This document shows, piece by piece, positions 7,918-15,093 of a DNA stretch of 26,606 nt; positions within the stretch are counted from its first letter, which is position 1, and each line of letters opens with the position of its first letter. The translations under genes were made by a program, and so were the position numbers. Location of the stretch: assembly GCA_964559845.1 (NCBI GenBank), contig CAZLJF010000025.1, forward strand, positions 1 through 26,606, in the 5' to 3' direction. Below the pieces are notes generated by a model, which saw nothing but the letters and a program-made list of their open reading frames with translations, was not told where the DNA came from and did no database searches. The stretch comes from WSZY01 sp964559845 (GTDB lineage: Bacteria > Pseudomonadota > Zetaproteobacteria > Mariprofundales > Mariprofundaceae).

Positions 7918-9386
7918 TGGATATTGAAACACTTTATGTAAAAAAGCAGGATACGATTCGTGATGCGTTATCGATATTGGACCGAACCGCTCAAGGCATT
8001 TTGTTGCTGGTCGATAATGGAAAATTAATTCGAGCAATAACAGATGGAGACTTGAGAAGATTAATTTTATCTGGTCAATCTCTTGATGATACATTGGAAG
8101 TTTTACCTTGCCAGGCACCAATTACAGCGCTTGAAAACAGCTCTCAGCGAGAGTTATTAAGGTTAATGAACCAAAATGGAATAAATCAGATCATCATTAC
8201 GGATGAGACAAATAAGCCGATTGGTATTGCAAACAGGCAAAGTGTTGATACAAGTATTTTACTTTCAACGCCGCACTTGGGCGAGGAAGAGAGGATTTTT
8301 GTAGAACAGGCATTTAATACTAATTGGATCGCGCCTGTCGGTCCAAACATTGATGCTTTTGAACAAGAGTTGGCCGATAAGGTAGGGGCGAAGCATGCGG
8401 TAGCCGTGTCTTCTGGAACTGCTGCTATTCACTTAGCTTTGCGTGTTCTCGATATTGGTGCAAATGATATCGTCTTTTGTTCATCATTTACTTTTATTGC
8501 GAGTGCCAATCCTATTGTTTATCAGGGGGCAACACCAGTATTCATTGATTCTGAGCCAAATTCCTGGAATATGTCGCCGTTGGCCCTTGAAAAGGCTTTT
8601 CTTGACGCGGATAGAAATCATCGTCTGCCCAAAGCAGTGATTGTAGTCAATCTGTATGGGCAAAGTGCTGATATGGATGCGATTCTTGCTGTATGTGATC
8701 GATATGATGTGCCGGTTGTGGAAGATGCGGCGGAATCACTGGGCGCAACATATAAGGGTAAAGCAAGTGGTACATTTGGCAAGATTGGAATCTATTCGTT
8801 TAATGGCAACAAAATTATTACCACTTCAGGTGGAGGTATGTTGGTAACCAATGATGCCGCGTTGGCTAAAAAAGCCAAGTTTTTGTCAACGCAAGCAAGA
8901 GAATCTGTTGCATGGTATGAACATCGTGAAATTGGATACAACTACAGAATGAGCAATATTCTTGCTGGAGTCGGTAGGGGGCAGTTAAAAGTGCTTGATG
9001 ACAGGGTCAATGCGAGAAGAAAAGTGTTTGAAAATTACCAGGCACTTTTTGCGGAATGTCCATGGATACAATGGATGCCAGAAGCTGAATTTGGAAGAGC
9101 TAACCGATGGCTGACTACGCTTACCTTAAGTGATGATATTAATGTGGATATTGCCGCTATTGTAGAAAAAATGGCGGCAGAAAATATTGAAGTGCGTCCA
9201 TTGTGGAAACCAATGCATCGTCAACCTGTTTTTTCAACAGCAGAATATTATCAGCACGATACCGGTTACAGTGTGTGTGATGATTTGTTCTCTAAAGGGT
9301 TATGTTTACCTTCTGGCTCCAATTTGACGTATGAACAGCAACAAAGAGTTGCGCATGTGTTATTGAAACTATTGGAAAGTTACTGA
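7914..9386 (+). CDS. CBS-pair / DegT-family sugar aminotransferase fusion (PglE/LegC-like)
   Basis: This is a 490-residue two-part protein. Residues 1-115 look like a pair of CBS motifs (TIRDALSILDR and AITDGDLRRLIL, then ITALENSS and GIANRQSV), usually an adenosine-nucleotide sensor. Residues about 116-490 are a DegT/DnrJ/EryC1 PLP aminotransferase: SSGTAAIHLAL (167-177), VVEDAAESLGA (268-278) and the Schiff-base lysine K300 in SFNGNKIITTSGGGM. Lone aminotransferases of this type are about 370-390 residues, so the N-terminal part is an addition. It would aminate the 4-keto product of a PglF-type dehydratase. In Campylobacter a CBS pair occurs on the sugar nucleotidyltransferase PtmE, so a regulatory role is plausible but unproven. 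The start overlaps the acetyltransferase stop (ATGA). Confidence 0.9.
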   Translation: MMDIETLYVKKQDTIRDALSILDRTAQGILLLVDNGKLIRAITDGDLRRLILSGQSLDDTLEVLPCQAPITALENSSQRELLRLMNQNGINQIIITDETNKPIGIANRQSVDTSILLSTPHLGEEERIFVEQAFNTNWIAPVGPNIDAFEQELADKVGAKHAVAVSSGTAAIHLALRVLDIGANDIVFCSSFTFIASANPIVYQGATPVFIDSEPNSWNMSPLALEKAFLDADRNHRLPKAVIVVNLYGQSADMDAILAVCDRYDVPVVEDAAESLGATYKGKASGTFGKIGIYSFNGNKIITTSGGGMLVTNDAALAKKAKFLSTQARESVAWYEHREIGYNYRMSNILAGVGRGQLKVLDDRVNARRKVFENYQALFAECPWIQWMPEAEFGRANRWLTTLTLSDDINVDIAAIVEKMAAENIEVRPLWKPMHRQPVFSTAEYYQHDTGYSVCDDLFSKGLCLPSGSNLTYEQQQRVAHVLLKLLESY

Positions 9387-10210
9387 TGTTACGTTTTATG
9401 TTTATAACCAATGATGCTCGTCTTGCAAAGGTTATTTTTGATCAAGGTGTTGAGCGTATCTTTGTTGATTGGGAGGTGAACGGTAAACAGCAACGACAAG
9501 GGCACCTTGATACGGTGATGAGCAAACATACATACGAGGATGCTAAGGCTGTTCGTCAGGCAGTACCAGAAGCAGAATTTTTGATACGCCTGAATCCTTT
9601 TTATGAGGGAACGCAGGATGAAGTTGAAAAAGCTATAAGTGCAGGTGCCGATTTGATCATGCTTCCTATGTTTCGGACAGTAGAAGAAGTTCGTTCATTG
9701 AGTAAAATGGTAAATGGAAGGGCAGGGATTGTCCCTCTTTTTGAGACGCCTGAAGCTATGACTTGTGTTGAAGATGTTGCTGGTTTAGAAGGGATTTATG
9801 AGATTTATATTGGTTTGAATGATTTGCATTTGGCATTGGGTCTTGATTTTATTTTCGAGCCTTTGGCAAAAGGAATGTTGGATGAGGCAGCTTATATATC
9901 TAAACGTGCAGGGTTACGTTTTGGGTTTGGTGGTGTAGCCCGTGCAGATGAGGGAGCGGTTTCTGGGTCAATGGTTTTAGGCGAGCATATTAGATTGAAG
10001 TCTGATTCTGTCATTCTATCAAGGACGTTTTATAGACCCTCTGAGGAAGAAGATGCTGAAGCGGTATTCTCAAGAGAGGTAAAACGTTTACGTGAATGTG
10101 AGATGCAACTAGCTCTTCGTGATAGCAATCAGGAAAAGTTGGATCATGAGGCATTTTGTCAGACTGTTGAAACAGTTGTTGCGGCCAAAAAAGAAAAAAA
10201 CATCATATGA
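9386..10210 (+). CDS. HpcH/HpaI aldolase / citrate lyase beta-like protein
   Basis: This 274-residue protein resembles the (beta/alpha)8-barrel HpcH/HpaI-CitE superfamily, which makes or breaks C-C bonds with pyruvate- or acetyl-type donors and a divalent metal. The visible elements are IFVDWE (25-30, in place of the usual acidic strand end), R68 in LIRLN, P94 in IMLPMF, E120 in PLFETPEA and D146 in GLNDL. The last 50 residues are charged and probably helical. It overlaps the upstream stop by one base (TGATG) and the next gene by four, so it is part of the glycan operon. No step of bacillosamine or legionaminate synthesis needs such an enzyme. A role in a side-group or extra sugar is inferred only. 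Confidence 0.78.
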   Translation: MLRFMFITNDARLAKVIFDQGVERIFVDWEVNGKQQRQGHLDTVMSKHTYEDAKAVRQAVPEAEFLIRLNPFYEGTQDEVEKAISAGADLIMLPMFRTVEEVRSLSKMVNGRAGIVPLFETPEAMTCVEDVAGLEGIYEIYIGLNDLHLALGLDFIFEPLAKGMLDEAAYISKRAGLRFGFGGVARADEGAVSGSMVLGEHIRLKSDSVILSRTFYRPSEEEDAEAVFSREVKRLRECEMQLALRDSNQEKLDHEAFCQTVETVVAAKKEKNII

Positions 10211-10764
10211 TCAAGCGCACTATTGACTTTGTTATAGCACTATTACTTTTAGTATTGTTATCTCCCGTTTTTATTATTATTGCTATTCTTATCCGCTTGG
10301 ATTCCAAGGGCAATATTCTATATGCTCAAGAACGAGTGGGACGACATGGAAAACGGTTTCGAATGTACAAGTTTCGCTCAATGGTACCTAACGCTGATCA
10401 GATTGGCGGCTATTCTACAGCAGTCGGTGATCCAAGGATTACCAAAATAGGTAGGTTTTTACGTAAAACCAGCTTGGATGAATTACCCCAGATTATTAAT
10501 GTGTTATTGGGGGATATGAGTCTTGTAGGCCCTCGTCCTGATGTGCCAGCCCAACGGGAAAATTATAGTCAAGATGATTGGGATAAGCGGAACAGTGTGC
10601 GACCAGGTATAACTGGTTTAGCGCAGGCTACAGTTCGTTCATTTGCGTCACCGGGGGAACGGACAAAGCTGGATTTGGAGTATGTGGATAAGCAGTCGCT
10701 TCTTTTTGATATTAAAGTGATGTTATTGACGATAAAGCAAGTGTTAGGGAAGGGCAGTTTTTAA
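10207..10764 (+). CDS. PglC-like initiating phosphoglycosyltransferase
   Basis: This 185-residue monotopic phosphoglycosyltransferase would load a sugar-1-phosphate from a UDP-sugar onto undecaprenyl phosphate at the inner membrane, the first step of glycan assembly. Residues 5-30 form a hydrophobic re-entrant helix broken at P20. The amphipathic KFRSM segment follows, then the catalytic pair D91-E92 in SLDELPQ, and LVGPRP near 106-111. The size matches minimal PglC-type enzymes and is much shorter than WbaP-type proteins. The natural donor would be the UDP-diNAc-bacillosamine made by the neighbouring enzymes. Specificity cannot be read from the sequence. Confidence 0.92.
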   Translation: MIKRTIDFVIALLLLVLLSPVFIIIAILIRLDSKGNILYAQERVGRHGKRFRMYKFRSMVPNADQIGGYSTAVGDPRITKIGRFLRKTSLDELPQIINVLLGDMSLVGPRPDVPAQRENYSQDDWDKRNSVRPGITGLAQATVRSFASPGERTKLDLEYVDKQSLLFDIKVMLLTIKQVLGKGSF

Positions 10765-12539
10765 TGTGTGGAATATTTGGTTACTTTGATCGAGATGGAC
10801 AGTCACTGCCTTCGCATGTATTAAAGGCTATGGGCCTGGCTATCCATCATAGAGGTCCTGACGACTCTGGTATTTATGAAGGTGAAGGGGTTGGCCTGGG
10901 CAATCAGAGGTTATCCATTATTGATGTGGAGGGTGGACATCAACCCTTTATTTCTGATGATGGGAATATCATCGTCGTTCAGAATGGCGAAATATTCAAT
11001 CATATTGAGCTTGCTAATGATTTGGCTTTAGATGGATATCCTTGTAAAACACATTCTGATACAGAGGTATTGTTGCGATTGTATGAGCGTGATGGCATTG
11101 ATTTTCTGGACAAGCTGAACGGGATGTTTTGCTTTGCTATTTATGACTTGCGTAAACAAACCTTGTTTTTAGTACGAGACCGTGTGGGTGTAAAACCATT
11201 GTACATTTATGACGATGGTACAAGATTACTTTTTGCATCTGAAATTAAGGCGCTTTTGGAAGCGGGTGTTCGGGTTGAAATGGACAAGGAGGCATTGAAC
11301 CTTTTCCTTGCCTACAATTATGTTCCTCCACCGTATACCATGTTTCAAGGTGTGAAGCATTTGATGCCTGGGCATGTGATGGAAATTAGCCTAGGTAAAA
11401 CAAGTTCATCATGCTGGTGGGACTTGATGGCATTAGCTTGCGAAGAAGAACGTACAGAGTCTGAATGGATTCAGGATTTTAATGCTATTTTAGAAGATGC
11501 AGTTCGTTTGCGTATGCGGGCTGATGTGCCATTCGGTGCGTTTTTATCTGGAGGGGTAGATTCGAGTACAGTGGTTGGTTTGATGAGTAAACATTCAACG
11601 CAACCAGTACAAACATTTTGTATAGGTTTTGATGACCCTTCTTATGATGAATCACTATTTGCTCAAGAAGCAGCTGATCGTTTTCATTGTAGCCATACTT
11701 GTGAACGTGTAGCACCTAACATGTTTGATATATGGCCATTAACGACGTTCCATTGTGATCAGCCTCATGGAGATGTTTCATTTTTACCTACATATAGGGT
11801 GTCAGAGCTTGCAGTAGAACATGTGAAAATGGTTCTGACAGGTGATGGTGGTGATGAGTTGTTTGCAGGTTACGATAAGTATAAAAACTTTTTTGGGATG
11901 CCTGAAGCAATGACTTCATCGCAGTCTGAATTTCAGAAAACATATTGTGAAAACATTAGCCTGTTTACAGACAAGCAGCGTGAGCAATTGTTTCATTCAA
12001 ACATTGGGGAGCGGCAAAAAGACTTTGATGTTTGGAAACCTGTATTCGAAATTTTAAATAAAACCAAGCATGTTGATCGTATCAACCAAGTGCTTTTGGT
12101 TGATATGTTGTTACTATTACCAGGAAATAATCTTGTAAAGCCAGATCGCATGGGGATGGCGGTATCTCTTGAAGCAAGAACACCGTTTCTGGATTATAGA
12201 ATGATGGAGCTTGCGTTCAGTATGTCTGGTGGGATTAAATTAAAGAATGGTGTTACAAAATACATTTTTAAGAAAGCCGTGGCACCGCTCATAGGTGAAA
12301 GTTTAGCTTACCGTAAAAAACAAATGTTCACAGTGCCTGTAGGTGAGTGGTTTAAATCATCATTGCTATCAATGGTTAAGGATTTGTTGCTATCTGAACG
12401 GGCTATGAGTCGGCAGCTGTTTGATGTTAAGTATGTGAACTATATGGTTGAGTCCCATGTGGCAGGTACGGAAAATTTTACACGCCAAATTAGAGCGCTA
12501 ATGGCAGTAGAAATATGGTGCAGAAAGTTTTTAGATTAG
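10764..12539 (+). CDS. AsnB-type glutamine-dependent amidotransferase
   Basis: This is a 591-residue asparagine-synthase-type enzyme. The N-terminal glutaminase has the nucleophile C2 (MCGIFGYF) and the IHHRGPDD motif near 27-34. The synthetase domain carries the ATP pyrophosphatase loop LSGGVDSS at 261-268 and LTGDGGDELFAGYD near 360. Within surface-glycan clusters such proteins (WbpS type) are thought to amidate uronic acids. No uronate-forming dehydrogenase is in the window, so its substrate may be made further left. Real asparagine synthesis remains possible. The ATG overlaps the PglC-like stop by one base (TAATG). It is the last gene of the tight operon and no clear terminator follows. 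Confidence 0.88.
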   Translation: MCGIFGYFDRDGQSLPSHVLKAMGLAIHHRGPDDSGIYEGEGVGLGNQRLSIIDVEGGHQPFISDDGNIIVVQNGEIFNHIELANDLALDGYPCKTHSDTEVLLRLYERDGIDFLDKLNGMFCFAIYDLRKQTLFLVRDRVGVKPLYIYDDGTRLLFASEIKALLEAGVRVEMDKEALNLFLAYNYVPPPYTMFQGVKHLMPGHVMEISLGKTSSSCWWDLMALACEEERTESEWIQDFNAILEDAVRLRMRADVPFGAFLSGGVDSSTVVGLMSKHSTQPVQTFCIGFDDPSYDESLFAQEAADRFHCSHTCERVAPNMFDIWPLTTFHCDQPHGDVSFLPTYRVSELAVEHVKMVLTGDGGDELFAGYDKYKNFFGMPEAMTSSQSEFQKTYCENISLFTDKQREQLFHSNIGERQKDFDVWKPVFEILNKTKHVDRINQVLLVDMLLLLPGNNLVKPDRMGMAVSLEARTPFLDYRMMELAFSMSGGIKLKNGVTKYIFKKAVAPLIGESLAYRKKQMFTVPVGEWFKSSLLSMVKDLLLSERAMSRQLFDVKYVNYMVESHVAGTENFTRQIRALMAVEIWCRKFLD

Positions 12540-12593
12540 GTGGTAGGTTAGTTAGACCATCCTTTAAAAAAGAGTTTTATATTGGAGAGAACG

Positions 12594-12704
12594 ATGCAGA
12601 ACATTTTATTATCCATTTCAGGCAAAGATAGACCAGGGATTGTCCGTGATGTGAGTGAGGTGTTGCTGCAAGCGGATGCCAATATTGAAGATTCCTACAC
12701 CTAA
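12594..12704 (+). pseudogene. Truncated ACT-domain protein (GcvR-like N-terminus)
   Basis: This 36-residue frame has a good ribosome site (GGAGAG at 12584-12589). It encodes the start of an ACT domain: ILLSISGKDRPGIVRDVSEV, then the ANIEDSYT segment typical of GcvR-type regulators. Family members run to about 170-190 residues, so about four fifths are missing. I see no continuation in another frame over the next 150 bases. It lies exactly where composition changes from AT-rich to GC-richer, so it is probably a relic cut by arrival of the island. A functional micro-protein is unlikely. Confidence 0.65.
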
Positions 12705-12732
12705 CACATTATGCAATGGAAGCGTTCTCATA

Positions 12733-12761
12733 CTGGCACTCCTTGACAGCAAGGCTATACT
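12733..12761 (+). promoter_or_regulatory. Possible sigma70-type promoter for the ComEA-like gene
   Basis: CTGGCA (12733-12738, four of six consensus bases) and TATACT (12756-12761, five of six) are spaced by 17 bases, about 100 bases upstream of the small ComEA-like gene. A TTGACA at 12743-12748 has no -10 partner at proper spacing. The call rests on consensus match only. Confidence 0.35.
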
Positions 12762-12852
12762 GCCGGAGAGTAGTGGTTGTTGGTCTGGGGTTCCGGGCGC
12801 GGGTATACTCACTGCTTGCATACAAAGCGGATATATTCCGCAAAAAAATATG

Positions 12853-12858
12853 GAAGGG
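12853..12858 (+). promoter_or_regulatory. Ribosome binding site deciding the ComEA-like start
   Basis: GAAGGG ends directly before an ATG at 12859 but lies six bases before the ATG at 12865. The second ATG therefore has normal spacing and opens directly into the signal peptide. Confidence 0.6.
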
Positions 12859-12864
12859 ATGAAT

Positions 12865-13152
12865 ATGAAAATTAAATCTTTATTCATGGCAATATTTATT
12901 GCCTGCACTCTGCTTGTTGGTCTGCCTGTTCAGGCTGGCGATAAAGTGAATGTCAACACTGCAACTGTCGAGCAGTTGCAGACAGTGAAGGGAATCGGGC
13001 CGAAAACAGCAGCTGCGATTGTGGCTTATCGTGAAGCCAATGGTAGCTTTGATAATATCGATGAACTGGAAAACGTGAAAGGCATTGGCAAAAAGAAGCT
13101 GGCAGGGATTGAAGATCAATTGTCGGTTGAGAAATCTGAAAGCAGTGACTAG
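12865..13152 (+). CDS. Small exported ComEA-like helix-hairpin-helix protein
   Basis: This 95-residue protein has a signal peptide (MKIKSLF, a hydrophobic core to about residue 20, probable cleavage after VQA at 24). A ComEA-type double helix-hairpin-helix follows: VNVNTATVEQLQTVKGIG, then KTAAAIVAYREANG, and a second GIGKKK hairpin. Such proteins bind double-stranded DNA in the periplasm and help DNA uptake. This is the short form lacking the membrane anchor of Gram-positive ComEA. The reading frame stays open upstream to 12655, but that part has no protein-like features. It has its own terminator downstream and stands alone between the glycan operon and the dehydratase gene. No other competence gene is in view. 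Confidence 0.87.
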   Translation: MKIKSLFMAIFIACTLLVGLPVQAGDKVNVNTATVEQLQTVKGIGPKTAAAIVAYREANGSFDNIDELENVKGIGKKKLAGIEDQLSVEKSESSD

Positions 13153-13172
13153 GCGACTGGCATGTTGCTGCA

Positions 13173-13202
13173 GGGCGCGGCTTATGCTGCGCCCCTTTTT
13201 TT
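13173..13202 (+). terminator. Rho-independent terminator after the ComEA-like gene
   Basis: A 9-bp stem with one G-T pair (13173-13181 with 13186-13194) encloses a TTAT loop. It is followed by a C and seven T bases (13196-13202). It begins 20 bases after the comEA-like stop codon and shows that the dehydratase gene does not start at the in-frame ATG at 13162. Confidence 0.88.
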
Positions 13203-13218
13203 GCTACGCTTCGCAGCA

Positions 13219-15093
13219 ATGAAACTGAATATTCTTAAAAGTCGATGGCTGGCATTTGTGCATGACCTGGTCTGGATACCGGTTGCGATTGCCATGGCTT
13301 TTCTGTTGCGGTTCAATTTCGAAGGGATACCTGCATCTCATACCGCAGCTTTGTGGCAACTTATGTTTGTTGCAGTGCCTGTCCAGTTTTGTGCTTTCCA
13401 CTATTTCGGGCTTTATCTCGGCATCTGGCGCTTTGCCTCTGTCCCGGATCTGATTCGAATACTTAAGTCTGTCGCTATTGGCGCACTTGTGACATTTCTG
13501 CTTCTCTTTGTCTGGCAACGCCTTGAGGGCGTGCCGCGCTCTGTTATGATTCTCTATCCGTTTCTTCTGGCTGCAGGGCTGGCAATCCCCCGGCTTCTTT
13601 ACCGCTGGTTCAAGGATCACCATTTCGGTTTTGCTCCCCGGCAGGGAAAGCGGGCACTCATTGTTGGCGCAGGCAGAGCGGGAGAGCTTTTGGTACGCGA
13701 CCTGTTAAAAGATGGTCAGTATCTTCCGGTTGCATTTCTGGATGATGATTCGGGGAAGCACGGGCTGGAGATTCATGGCGTGCGCGTTATGGCCGGTATA
13801 GACTCTTTTGAGGAACAGGTTGAAGAGCTAAATATTGAGATCGTACTGCTTGCCATGCCAACAGCGCCTGCTGCGGTGATGCGCAAGCTGGTTGACCAGA
13901 GTGCTGCCATGAAGGTTCCCTGTCGAACACTGCCATCTCTGCCGGAGCTGGCAGGTGGGAAGGTTGAGATTGGAACGCTCCGGAAGGTTCGCATCGAGGA
14001 TCTGCTGGGGCGTGACGAGATATCACCGGATGACACGCAGGTTCAGAAGTTCCTGAAAGGAAAACGTATTCTGGTTACCGGCGCGGGCGGTTCAATCGGC
14101 TCGGAACTTTGCCGCCAGATTATCCGCTATCAACCTGAAAGACTCGTCATGCTGGACCATGGCGAGTTTAATCTCTACCGGATTAAAGGCGAGATGAGTC
14201 AAAATGATGCTGTTCCGGTGGTTGCTATGTTGGGAGATATCCGTGATGAATCCCGGATGAGATGGGTGCTTGAAACCTATCGGCCCCATATCCTGTTTAA
14301 TGCTGCAGCTTACAAACATGTGCCTTTGGTCGAAGAGAATCCGACTGAGGGTGTGAAAACCAATGTCTTGGGGACGGTCAGGCTTGCCGATCTGGCTGTT
14401 GAACATGGTTGTGAGAAGTTCGTACAGGTGTCAACGGACAAAGCGGTGAATCCGGCCAATGTTATGGGTGCCACCAAGCGTGCTGCAGAGATATATTGCC
14501 AGAACCTGAACGGGCGCACATCCACAACGGCATTTATCACAACGCGTTTTGGCAATGTGCTGGATTCGGCAGGTTCGGTGGTGCCGTTGTTCAAGGAACA
14601 GATCCGGCAGGGTGGGCCGGTGACGGTGACGCATCCTGAAATTACTCGTTATTTCATGACTATTCCGGAGGCTGTTCGTCTGATTCTGCAGGCGGGAAGT
14701 ATGGGGCAGGGTGGCGAGATCTTTGTGCTTGATATGGGGGAACCCGTCAAAATTATCGACCTGGCAGAACAGATGATTCGCCTGTCAGGCATGGAGCCGG
14801 AGAAGGATATCAGGATCGAGTTCACCGGCCTCCGCCCGGGTGAAAAGCTGTATGAGGAGCTCTTCCATAAGGCCGAACCGTTGATAGGTACTACACACCC
14901 CAAGATCATGCTTTCAGCCAGTCGCGAAGTGGATTGGAGTGAGATGAAGGCTCTGCTGGAGCAGTTGCATGCTGCCTGCACAGAGCGTGAAGTGGAGAAG
15001 CTGCACGCGCTGCTTCATGAGATAGTGCCCGAATTTGTCCAGACTTCTGCTTTGGATCAACCCATCAAGCCTGACGGAGCCTTGCTGCACTGA
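13219..15093 (+). CDS. Membrane-bound UDP-GlcNAc 4,6-dehydratase (PglF/WbpM/CapD family)
   Basis: This enzyme converts UDP-GlcNAc to the 4-keto-6-deoxy sugar, the first step of bacillosamine and legionaminate synthesis. From the ATG at 13219 it has 624 residues. About four N-terminal membrane helices (roughly 12-120) come first, then a CoA-binding-like Rossmann domain (VGAGRAGE near 149-156), then the extended SDR domain with GAGGSIGS (288-295), NAAAYKHVP (361-369) and STDKA (405-409). The usual catalytic Tyr is replaced by Met, giving M416-x3-K420, as in PglF and WbpM. The ATG at 13162 is rejected because it precedes the terminator hairpin. No strong ribosome site precedes 13219. Base composition matches the right block, so this gene looks native rather than part of the island. 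Confidence 0.9.
   Translation: MKLNILKSRWLAFVHDLVWIPVAIAMAFLLRFNFEGIPASHTAALWQLMFVAVPVQFCAFHYFGLYLGIWRFASVPDLIRILKSVAIGALVTFLLLFVWQRLEGVPRSVMILYPFLLAAGLAIPRLLYRWFKDHHFGFAPRQGKRALIVGAGRAGELLVRDLLKDGQYLPVAFLDDDSGKHGLEIHGVRVMAGIDSFEEQVEELNIEIVLLAMPTAPAAVMRKLVDQSAAMKVPCRTLPSLPELAGGKVEIGTLRKVRIEDLLGRDEISPDDTQVQKFLKGKRILVTGAGGSIGSELCRQIIRYQPERLVMLDHGEFNLYRIKGEMSQNDAVPVVAMLGDIRDESRMRWVLETYRPHILFNAAAYKHVPLVEENPTEGVKTNVLGTVRLADLAVEHGCEKFVQVSTDKAVNPANVMGATKRAAEIYCQNLNGRTSTTAFITTRFGNVLDSAGSVVPLFKEQIRQGGPVTVTHPEITRYFMTIPEAVRLILQAGSMGQGGEIFVLDMGEPVKIIDLAEQMIRLSGMEPEKDIRIEFTGLRPGEKLYEELFHKAEPLIGTTHPKIMLSASREVDWSEMKALLEQLHAACTEREVEKLHALLHEIVPEFVQTSALDQPIKPDGALLH

Noticed and set aside
12655..12864. N-terminal extension of the ComEA-like protein
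   Set aside because: It overlaps the ACT fragment, lacks protein-like composition, and would bury the signal peptide.
13162..13218. Upstream ATG for the dehydratase gene
   Set aside because: It lies before a textbook terminator hairpin and the added residues just translate the hairpin.
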